Shown here piece by piece: positions 7,801-14,298 of a stretch of DNA of 16,432 nucleotides (position 1 is its first letter; every line of letters starts with the position of its first letter). Source of the stretch: Pirellulaceae bacterium (GTDB lineage Bacteria > Planctomycetota > Planctomycetia > Pirellulales > Pirellulaceae); assembly GCA_013002105.1 (NCBI GenBank), contig JABDKS010000223.1, positions 1-16,432 of the forward strand, read 5' to 3'. The translations under genes were made by a program, and so were the position numbers. The notes beneath the pieces are model-generated. The model made no database searches. It was not told the origin of the DNA and saw nothing but the letters and a program-made list of their open reading frames with translations.

Positions 7801-8850
7801 TTACGCCTTCGCCATTTTTTCCGGTTCGGGCGGTCGAATGTCGGCGAGTATTTTGTCGACGACGTCATCGGTATCCATGCCTTCGGCCTGAGCCTGAAAA
7901 TTCGTCGCGATACGGTGACGAAGTACGGGTTTGGCAATCCGTTGGATATCACTGGGGTCAACACTAAAACGACCATCCATCGCCGCCAACGCTTTGGCGC
8001 CGGTAATCAGATTCTGGCCGGCACGCGGACCGGCACCCCAATCGACCAGTTCACGGACGTACTCGGGCGCCGTGACATCTTTGGGGCGTGTCGCGCGCAC
8101 GAGTTGGGACGCATATCGAATCACAAACGGATTCACTGCGACGCTGGTAACCAGTTTTTGAATATTCAGGATAGCGCGTGATGTCAGAACCTTGTTGACC
8201 GTCGCGGTTTCGCCACGGGTGGTCACCGTCAGAATCTTTTCCTCTTCCTCTGCCGATGGATAGCCAACTTTGATGTTGAACATAAATCGGTCCAGTTGGG
8301 CTTCGGGCAGCGGATAGGTGCCTTCTTGTTCAATCGGGTTTTGGGTTGCGATGGTAAAAAACGGTTGTGGCAAATCGAACGTCTCGCGACCGACGGTCAC
8401 TTGCCGTTCCTGCATCGCCTCTAACAAAGCGGCTTGGGTCTTTGGCGGTGTGCGGTTGATTTCGTCGGCGAGCAGAATGTTTGTAAAGATGGGGCCTTCG
8501 ACAAACCGAAACGACCGTTTGCCGGCGTCGTCTTCTTCCAAAACTTGGGTGCCCGTGATATCCGAAGGCATCAAGTCTGGGGTAAACTGGATTCGTTTGA
8601 ACGAGACATCCAGGATTTCCGCCAACGTGCTGACCATCAATGTCTTCGCCAAACCCGGCACGCCTTCGAGCAAGCAATGTCCGCGGGTAAATATGGCGGC
8701 CAGTAATTGTTCGATGGTGTCGTCTTGGCCGACAATGATTTTGGCCAATTCGGCACGCATGGTTTGCTGGTGTCCAGCAAATTCGCGGAGCACATCACCG
8801 ATGTTTCGTCCGCTGGCAGGTTTCGGTGGTGGAGGAGGAGAACCGCTCAT
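7801..8850 (-). CDS. MoxR-family AAA+ ATPase
   Basis: This is a 349-aa protein from the ATG at 8850. An in-frame TTG at 8892 would add 14 unlikely residues. A Pro-rich start (SGSPPPPPKP) precedes the AAA+ core. Walker A is GVPGLAKT (63-70), Walker B is NILLADE (about 124-130), followed by INRTPPKTQAALLEAMQERQ as in MoxR proteins. The sensor-1 region is ATQNPIEQEGTYPLPEAQLD. The C-terminal lid domain includes YVRELVDWGAGPRAGQNLI and ends with an RHRIATNF segment. MoxR ATPases are cytoplasmic chaperone-like enzymes that act with vWA proteins on assembly or activation of complexes. As first gene of the cluster it shares its start-codon region with the divergent toroid/DUF4159 gene. No Shine-Dalgarno is visible. 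The MoxR subfamily cannot be fixed by eye, so no symbol is given. Confidence 0.95.
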   Translation of the reverse strand: MSGSPPPPPKPASGRNIGDVLREFAGHQQTMRAELAKIIVGQDDTIEQLLAAIFTRGHCLLEGVPGLAKTLMVSTLAEILDVSFKRIQFTPDLMPSDITGTQVLEEDDAGKRSFRFVEGPIFTNILLADEINRTPPKTQAALLEAMQERQVTVGRETFDLPQPFFTIATQNPIEQEGTYPLPEAQLDRFMFNIKVGYPSAEEEEKILTVTTRGETATVNKVLTSRAILNIQKLVTSVAVNPFVIRYASQLVRATRPKDVTAPEYVRELVDWGAGPRAGQNLITGAKALAAMDGRFSVDPSDIQRIAKPVLRHRIATNFQAQAEGMDTDDVVDKILADIRPPEPEKMAKA

Positions 8851-11308
8851 GGTCGAAAAGCAACATTCCGTTGATGGCAAACGAGGATCCAAAGTGGATG
8901 ATCGCGATAGGATCGGTCGCGACAGTCTGTCGTGCCACTATCTTACGCGAGTGGGCGAGAGTTCGGGAAAGGGGGGCACGCGGATCTTCGCACTCGTGAC
9001 GCTGTTTTCCCTCGTTGTTTTTCCGGCGATGCGACATGCTTGTGCGGATGTCGATGCGGTTAGCGTTCAACGTGCCATTGACCGCGGAGTTACCTATCTT
9101 CGCAAAACGCAATCTGACCGGGGAGGTTGGGAAGAATTTAGTGGTCAATCATGCGGGACGTCGTCGCTATGCACCCTTGCCCTGCTCAATGCAGGAGTGT
9201 CGCGTGATGATCCCGACGTGGTCCGAGCAATCCGGTATCTACGCGGTTGCGAACCGATGGAGACCTATTCGGTTGCCTTGCAAACATTGGTGTACTGTCA
9301 ATTGGGTGCAGCCGGCGATCTACCGCGCATTCGCCGCAATGTCAGTTGGCTGATCAGTCAGCAAAAAAAACTTGCTGCCGGCAATCGCGCCGGCGGTTGG
9401 GGCTACGGGCAGGGGCGTTCGGGCGGCGATCCGTCCAACACACAGTTTGCGTTGCTGGCACTCGGTGCGGCGCAAGATCGGGGCATCGATGTTGATTCGG
9501 AAGTATTCGCGCGATCGTTGAACTATTGGCTGACCCGTCAGGGCAGCGGCGGAGGTTGGGGGTACGGCAGTTCCATGTCGCCATCGGGCAGTATGACTTG
9601 TGCAGGAATCGCATCAGTGATCATCGCCCGTGGTCGGCTATCGGATGGCAGTTCGCAAATCAGTGGGGATCAAATCCGGTGTTGCGGCGGCGCGGACGAC
9701 AAAGAGGACCCAGTGGAAAAAGGAATTGCGTGGTTGGCCGATTCGTTTTCGCTGGAAGTAAATCCTGGCGGCCATATGGGGACCTACTACTACTATCTGT
9801 ATGCACTCGAACGCGTCGGCCGGCTGTCGGGTCGGCGATTCATCGGCAAACATGATTGGTACCGCGCGGGCGCCGAAGTCCTGCTGAAACAACAAGATGG
9901 ATTCCAAGGTTTTTGGGTCGGTGCCGGGTGGGAAGACGACCGAAATATTACCACTTCGTTTGCCCTGTTGTTTCTCAGTAAAGGAAAGCGACAGGTCGTC
10001 GTTGGGCAACTTCAGCACGGCGAATCGGCCAGTCGTGATTGGCAAAAACATCCGGATGCAATGCGGCAATTAGTCCGGCATGTCGAACGGGATTGGGGAC
10101 GTGATCTGACTTGGCAAACGATTCAGGCAGGTCGCGCGAGCGTCGAGGATCTGCTGCAAACGCCCGTGCTGATCATTAGTGACCACAAGGCATTGACATT
10201 CCCGGTCGAAACACGCGGGCGTTTGAAGGAATATCTTGATCAGGGAGGGACCATTTTGTTCGAGGCGGACGGGGGTGATGGGTGTGGCGACGCTGTCGCG
10301 TTCGAACAGAGCGTCAAAGCGATGTGCCAGGAGTGGTTTGACGGTGCCAGTTTGGAACGCCTGCCACCGTCGCATCCGGTTTGGTATGCCCAGCGCAAAG
10401 TTGACGTCAACGCGTTGACCAATGACTTTTGGGTGTACGGCGTCCAAGCCTGTTGCCGTACGTCTGTCTTCTATGTCCCTGAGACGCTCTCGTGTCGATG
10501 GGAATTGAGCGACATTTTGTTTCGTCGCCGCGAGGTGAATAAGGCGGCGCAAACGCGTATCGAAACAGCGGTTCGGATTGGTCAGAATATTTTGGCTTAT
10601 GCGACCGGTCGCGAATTGAAAGATAAATTGGAGGAACGAGCGTTATTGGATGGAGAATCCGTCGCGTCGTCCGCGCGAGGTGCTATACGGATGTCGCTTT
10701 TGGGATTGGATGCCGGTGGCGAAGAAGCTCGGCGGGCAGTCCCCAATGCGGCGGCCATCATCCGCGAGCGCTCCAAGTTACAGTTGGCTAGTACCGAGCA
10801 AGCTGTTGCGTTGGATCCGCAGACTTTGCAGGACGTCTATGTGCTGTGGGTCCATGGTCGCACGGAATTTCAATTTTCGCCGGCACAGCGCGAGGTGTTG
10901 CGGAACTACGTCAAGAATGGCGGCATGATTTTGGGCAGTGCGGTTTGCGGGAGCGAGGCCTTTAGTCAGGCGTTTCGAGAAGAAATGCGCGAGATACTGC
11001 CCGACGCTCCCTTGCAGAGCATGCCCCCGACGCATCCGGCATTTACAACAGCGTACGATGGGGACGACATCCGTCGTGTCACATTGCGAACACCGACTCG
11101 CGACAATACGGGGCAATCGATTCTGCGGCGAGCGACACACCCGGTGATCGAAATGGCGATCGTTGACGACGTGGCAAAGGTGTTCTTTTCCCCCCTGGAC
11201 CTCAGTTGCGCGCTAGAAAGCCAGAATTCGGTGCAATGTCCGGGCTACTCGACCGATGACGCGGCCAAGATCGTCGGGAATTTGGTCCTCTTTGCGTTGC
11301 AGCAATAG
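8849..11308 (+). CDS. Exported alpha/alpha-toroid (squalene-cyclase-like) protein with two DUF4159 domains
   Basis: This is an 819-aa protein from the ATG at 8849, preceded by GGAGGAGGAG eight bases upstream. That purine run is also the antisense of the MoxR Pro run, so GTG at 8894 (GAGGA upstream) or GTG at 8951 (leaving a normal signal peptide) are real alternatives. A hydrophobic segment (about 46-61) ends in HACADV, a plausible cleavage site. Residues about 70-385 form prenyltransferase/squalene-oxidase-type repeats with QW-like motifs (KTQSDRGGW, NRAGGWGYG, RQGSGGGWGYG, KQQDGFQGFW) and DPSNTQFALLAL. The DxDD of class II cyclases is absent, so it is unlikely to cyclise terpenes. Two DUF4159 domains follow: about 410-590 (LTWQTIQAG, LKEYLDQGGTILFEADGG, LPPSHPVW) and about 643-818 (LRNYVKNGGMILGSAVCG, MPPTHPAF). 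DUF4159 occurs near MoxR/BatA genes elsewhere, so it is probably the periplasmic partner of the divergent cluster. Confidence 0.88.
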   Translation: MVEKQHSVDGKRGSKVDDRDRIGRDSLSCHYLTRVGESSGKGGTRIFALVTLFSLVVFPAMRHACADVDAVSVQRAIDRGVTYLRKTQSDRGGWEEFSGQSCGTSSLCTLALLNAGVSRDDPDVVRAIRYLRGCEPMETYSVALQTLVYCQLGAAGDLPRIRRNVSWLISQQKKLAAGNRAGGWGYGQGRSGGDPSNTQFALLALGAAQDRGIDVDSEVFARSLNYWLTRQGSGGGWGYGSSMSPSGSMTCAGIASVIIARGRLSDGSSQISGDQIRCCGGADDKEDPVEKGIAWLADSFSLEVNPGGHMGTYYYYLYALERVGRLSGRRFIGKHDWYRAGAEVLLKQQDGFQGFWVGAGWEDDRNITTSFALLFLSKGKRQVVVGQLQHGESASRDWQKHPDAMRQLVRHVERDWGRDLTWQTIQAGRASVEDLLQTPVLIISDHKALTFPVETRGRLKEYLDQGGTILFEADGGDGCGDAVAFEQSVKAMCQEWFDGASLERLPPSHPVWYAQRKVDVNALTNDFWVYGVQACCRTSVFYVPETLSCRWELSDILFRRREVNKAAQTRIETAVRIGQNILAYATGRELKDKLEERALLDGESVASSARGAIRMSLLGLDAGGEEARRAVPNAAAIIRERSKLQLASTEQAVALDPQTLQDVYVLWVHGRTEFQFSPAQREVLRNYVKNGGMILGSAVCGSEAFSQAFREEMREILPDAPLQSMPPTHPAFTTAYDGDDIRRVTLRTPTRDNTGQSILRRATHPVIEMAIVDDVAKVFFSPLDLSCALESQNSVQCPGYSTDDAAKIVGNLVLFALQQ

Positions 11309-11317
11309 CCGCTGCAA
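11297..11317 (+). terminator. Small hairpin over the stop codon of the toroid/DUF4159 gene
   Basis: TTGCAGC (11297-11303) pairs with GCTGCAA (11311-11317) across a 7-base loop that contains the TAG. There is no T-run after it. It may be a weak terminator or chance, and the next gene on the same strand starts about 170 bases on. Confidence 0.3.
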
Positions 11318-11441
11318 GCGGTGACCGAGGGCCCAAAACAGGGAATTCTTTGGAAATTGCGGCCGATTTCGATGGCTAGCCGAAACCCCGTTGGCTGGAG
11401 TTGGTTGGATTAGATAGCACGGTGTACCAATGCGTAACCGT

Positions 11442-11447
11442 TACAAT
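11442..11447 (+). promoter_or_regulatory. Possible -10 element (TACAAT)
   Basis: TACAAT matches TATAAT at five of six positions and lies 42 nt before the ATG at 11490. No -35 match is found at the usual spacing. If translation began at 11430 instead, this site would be inside the gene. Confidence 0.22.
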
Positions 11448-11489
11448 TTCAGCCCTACTATTTCTCGCTCCATTCTGGAATCTGATTTG

Positions 11490-12386
11490 ATGAAAATTTC
11501 TCGTGTAACGACCGGTTTGTTAGCGGTCGCACTTTTGGCATTTTTGGCGTCCGACGTGATGGCTCAACGCGGCGGCGGTCGACCTGGCGGCGGCCAAGGT
11601 GGCGCAGGCGGACCCGGTGGCGGACCGGGCGGATTTGGTGGTGGTCGCGGTGGCGGCCCTGGCGGATTCGGCGGCGGTCGTGGCGGTGGCGACCCGACGA
11701 TGGGGCTGTTGCGGATTCAAGAAGTCAAAGACGAGATCGAGTTGATGCCCGATCAAGAAGAAGCGCTGACCAAGCTGAACGAACAACGAGGCGAGCGTGA
11801 ACGACCCAATGTCGATTTTCGTAGTATGGGCGAAGACGAGCGAAACGCGTTTTTTGAAAAGATGCGTGTCGAACGTGAGGAAGCCACCGCGAAACAGCGT
11901 GAGCAATTAGAAGAAATTTTGCTGCCCGAACAAGTTGAACGCCTTGAGCAGATCGCGTTGCAGCAACGTGGCGTTGGCGCTTTGATGGACGAAAAGATCG
12001 CCAAGACGCTGAAGATCACGACGGCTCAAACCGAGGAATTGAAAACGCTGAGCGAAGGTGTCCGTGAAAAGATGATGAGTCGCATGCGTGAGCTATTCCA
12101 AGCCGGGGATCGCGATGCCATGAGAGATGAAATCAGCAAAATTCGCAAAGAGAACGACGAAGAAATGCTGAGCGTCCTGACGGCAGACCAAAAAAAGCAG
12201 TACGAAGAAATGAAGGGCAAGCCCTTTGAAATGCCCGAAAGCGAGCAGCGTGGCTTCGGCGGACGTGGTGGACAAGGCGGCGGACCTGGCGGTGGCGGAC
12301 GCGGCGGCTTCGGTGGACGTGGTGGTCAAGACGGTGGTGGAAACCGTGGCGGCGGAGAACGCCGTCGACCTGCGATCGAAGAGTAG
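11490..12386 (+). CDS. Exported Gly/Arg-rich helical protein of unknown function
   Basis: This is a 298-aa protein from the ATG at 11490, which gives a standard signal peptide (MKISRVTTGLLAVALLAFL, then ASDVMAQ). An in-frame ATG at 11430 would add 20 residues before it. Residues 27-67 are Gly-rich with a perfect 11-residue repeat PGGFGGGRGGG (46-56 and 57-67). Residues about 70-250 are charged and helical (EEALTKLNEQ, LEEILLPEQVERLEQIALQQ, KTLKITTAQTEELKTLSEG, MLSVLTADQKKQYEEM). The spaced LT-x-x-Q-like turns recall Spy/CpxP-type helical proteins. The C-terminus (254-290) returns to RGFGGRGGQ and RGGFGGRGGQ repeats and ends RRRPAIEE. No catalytic motif is seen. Gly-rich exported proteins of this build are frequent in planctomycetes as far as I know, and their role is unclear. 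The gene stands alone between its promoter region and a strong hairpin. Confidence 0.85.
   Translation: MKISRVTTGLLAVALLAFLASDVMAQRGGGRPGGGQGGAGGPGGGPGGFGGGRGGGPGGFGGGRGGGDPTMGLLRIQEVKDEIELMPDQEEALTKLNEQRGERERPNVDFRSMGEDERNAFFEKMRVEREEATAKQREQLEEILLPEQVERLEQIALQQRGVGALMDEKIAKTLKITTAQTEELKTLSEGVREKMMSRMRELFQAGDRDAMRDEISKIRKENDEEMLSVLTADQKKQYEEMKGKPFEMPESEQRGFGGRGGQGGGPGGGGRGGFGGRGGQDGGGNRGGGERRRPAIEE
11625..11690 (+). repeat. Two 33-bp in-frame tandem repeats
   Basis: The units 11625-11657 and 11658-11690 encode the same peptide PGGFGGGRGGG but differ at several third codon positions. The repeat is therefore kept at the protein level and is not a fresh DNA duplication. Confidence 0.7.
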
Positions 12387-12451
12387 TCGATTCTACGCGA
12401 GTCGGAGTTCCCGATCGCGAACTACACAGCCGACAGATAACAGACTTCGAT

Positions 12452-12473
12452 TGCGACGAAGCGCTCCGTCGCA
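12452..12473. terminator. Hairpin TGCGACG / CGTCGCA in the convergent region
   Basis: A seven-base perfect stem encloses an eight-base loop. It lies about 65 bases after the Gly-rich gene and just before a stronger hairpin. There is no T-tract. It may assist termination from either side. Confidence 0.4.
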
Positions 12474-12480
12474 GCCGATA

Positions 12481-12508
12481 GGGGCAGGTTCTTTCGAGAG
12501 CCTGCCCC
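12481..12508 (+). terminator. Strong UUCG-loop hairpin between convergent genes
   Basis: GGGGCAGGTTCT, then TTCG, then AGAGCCTGCCCC form a 12-pair stem with a single G-U wobble and a UUCG tetraloop when read on the plus strand. On the minus strand the wobble becomes a C-A mismatch and the loop CGAA, so the structure favours plus-strand transcripts, that is, the Gly-rich gene. No U-tract follows directly, which is unusual for an intrinsic terminator. It may act as a 3'-end stabiliser instead. Confidence 0.65.
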
Positions 12509-12531
12509 GACTGCGTGACGCAAAAAATATT

Positions 12532-14067
12532 CTAGGAAGACTTGGACTTCGGTGGATCCCGTTTCCGAGTCTTCTTTTTTTTCGTCCCAGTGGACGCTTT
12601 CTTTTGAGCTTTGGTTGTCTCTCCTTCACTTTTCCACAGATCGATCGTTGCGACATCGTTCTCCGATTGCGGTCCTGCCGTGCTGCGTCCGTTGACGACA
12701 TCCGCGGTCAACTGCTGCAGTAGTTTGGCGGCCAATTCAGATTCTTGCTGATACAGGTTGTTCATTTCGCCCGGATCGCTTTCTAAATCGTACAGCTGTG
12801 CCTTGGGGGCGTCCTTGGGGACCTCGTTTTCTTTGGGCGATGACCAACCGCCCGAACCGCGAGCGAGATTCAGTTTCCACTTGCCGGTGCGATAGGCAAA
12901 ATGGCCAGTGAAGCTGTGGTGGATCACGCCGCCACGCGTAGATTCGATCGGTTTGCCGAAAAACGCGGGCAGAAAGCTCACACTGTCTTCGCCGCTATCA
13001 GTCGGCATGTCTGTACCGAGCAGTTGTGCCGTCGAAGCGAACAGATCGGTCAAGCAGATTAACTGGTCCGAGGTCGATCCCGGTTGGACTTTGCCAGGCC
13101 ACCGAACGATGAATGGGATGCGATGGCCACCGTCCCAGATATCCGCTTTGGATCCACGCAGGTGGGCGCTAACCAGATGGCCTTGCGCAGCCAGCCCTTT
13201 GATGTCCGCCGCCTTGGAGCAACCGTTGTCACTGGTAAAGATCACCAGTGTGTTGTCCGTCATGCCGTTCTTCGCAAGCGCCGCAGAAACTTCGCCAACC
13301 ACGTTGTCGGTCTGCATCACAAAGTCGCCGTACTTTCCCAGCCCACTTTTGCCTTGCCAGTCGGGCGAGGGCAGGATGGGTGTATGCGGCGAACCAAGCG
13401 GCAAGTACAAAAAGAACGGCTCGCTCTTGCCCGCACGAGAGTCGATGTACTGAACACTTTTGCGAGTTAAGCGTGGGAGCATATTAATTTCGTCGTCGTG
13501 CTCGATCACACGATCGTTTTCGATAACGGCGTCCATGTTCCGAGCGTGGTGAAATCCGTGGTAGTAGTCGAAACCGCGATGTATCGGACCGTCCGGAATC
13601 TGCGCACCAACTGGCGGCGTCTTGTGCTCTTTGGCCGTGTAAGGCTTGTTGGAATCGGGATCCAGATACTGAAAGTCCAAATGCCACTTGCCGATCACGG
13701 CGGTGTGGTAGCCCTGCGATTTCAAGAAACTGGCCACTGTCGGGCGATCCGCATCGATCAGACTTGGTGCAAAACCTGTGACGACACCTTTCTGTAACCG
13801 AGTTCGCCAACTGTATCGTCCCGTCATGATGCCGTAGCGTGTCGGTGAACATACCGACGACCCCGAATGTGCGTCGGTAAAAATCATCCCTTCGGAGGCC
13901 AGTCGATCCGCGTTGGGAGTGGGGATCTTGCTGGTTTTGGGTGCCAGGCACTGGACGTCACCGTAGCCGAGATCGTCGCAGATAATGAATACGATATTGG
14001 GCGTTTCGGCTGCTGGAGCAAACGATGCGATGATCGCAACAACAAAAAGAGCGAGCAGTGGTTTCAT
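12532..14067 (-). CDS. Exported type I sulfatase (arylsulfatase family, formylglycine-dependent)
   Basis: This is a 511-aa protein with a signal peptide (MKPLLALFVVAIIASFAPAA, then ETPN). Family residues are visible in order: metal-binding D31-D32 in IICDDLGYGDV, and the catalytic site C73-S-P-T-R followed by YGIMTGRYSWRTRL, where C73 would be converted to formylglycine. Next come K127 and H129 (GKWHL), H228 (GSPHTP), D280-N281 (FTSDNG) and K307 in GSKADIWDGGHRIPF. It hydrolyses sulfate esters. The substrate cannot be read from sequence, though planctomycetes typically use such enzymes on sulfated polysaccharides. The last 25 residues are very Lys-rich (KKASTGTKKKKTRKRDPPKSK), an odd basic tail beyond the sulfatase fold. 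No carbohydrate-active gene or sulfatase-modifying gene is adjacent. The ATG follows a TACAAT element by 40 nt. Confidence 0.95.
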   Translation of the reverse strand: MKPLLALFVVAIIASFAPAAETPNIVFIICDDLGYGDVQCLAPKTSKIPTPNADRLASEGMIFTDAHSGSSVCSPTRYGIMTGRYSWRTRLQKGVVTGFAPSLIDADRPTVASFLKSQGYHTAVIGKWHLDFQYLDPDSNKPYTAKEHKTPPVGAQIPDGPIHRGFDYYHGFHHARNMDAVIENDRVIEHDDEINMLPRLTRKSVQYIDSRAGKSEPFFLYLPLGSPHTPILPSPDWQGKSGLGKYGDFVMQTDNVVGEVSAALAKNGMTDNTLVIFTSDNGCSKAADIKGLAAQGHLVSAHLRGSKADIWDGGHRIPFIVRWPGKVQPGSTSDQLICLTDLFASTAQLLGTDMPTDSGEDSVSFLPAFFGKPIESTRGGVIHHSFTGHFAYRTGKWKLNLARGSGGWSSPKENEVPKDAPKAQLYDLESDPGEMNNLYQQESELAAKLLQQLTADVVNGRSTAGPQSENDVATIDLWKSEGETTKAQKKASTGTKKKKTRKRDPPKSKSS

Positions 14068-14298
14068 GATCGACTATCGGTAAGCGTTGACGGGCGGTGG
14101 GCCTGGCATTGTAATCGATCGATCACTTGCGGTTGGATCTTGCTCGCAAAGGCATCGCGATGGGGACTCGTCGGAATCCCGCCGGATGTTTCGCCTCACG
14201 CATTTTCATCATTGACGTCAGCTGATCGTAGGCGAGGACCTGTCCCGGTAACCTAGCGACAGAACAGGTTTGGGCCACACGAAATTTGAAAATGCTTT
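14068..14298. other. 231-bp intergenic stretch upstream of the sulfatase
   Basis: It separates the WaaA stop from the sulfatase ATG on the same strand. I see no credible gene. It includes the candidate -10 element at 14108-14113 and the self-complementary ATCGATCGAT at 14114-14123 beside it. The gap suggests the sulfatase is transcribed on its own. Confidence 0.45.
14108..14113 (-). promoter_or_regulatory. Possible -10 element (TACAAT) of the sulfatase gene
   Basis: The minus strand reads TACAAT with 40 nt to the ATG at 14067. Immediately upstream is ATCGATCGAT, and no -35 consensus is seen at 16-18 nt. The spacing to the ATG equals that of the element before the exported DUF3352-like gene. 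Confidence 0.28.

Noticed and set aside
8318..8848. Long upstream extension of the plus-strand toroid frame
   Set aside because: It lies fully antisense to the well-conserved MoxR core and encodes no recognisable domain. The signal-peptide-like segment lies well downstream.
12908..13797. Plus-strand open frames opposite the sulfatase
   Set aside because: They are shadows of a gene with all family motifs in the other strand.
14114..14123. ATCGATCGAT as an operator
   Set aside because: GATC/CGAT-rich words are frequent in this sequence, and one short self-complementary copy is not evidence of a site. It is noted only as context of the -10 element.
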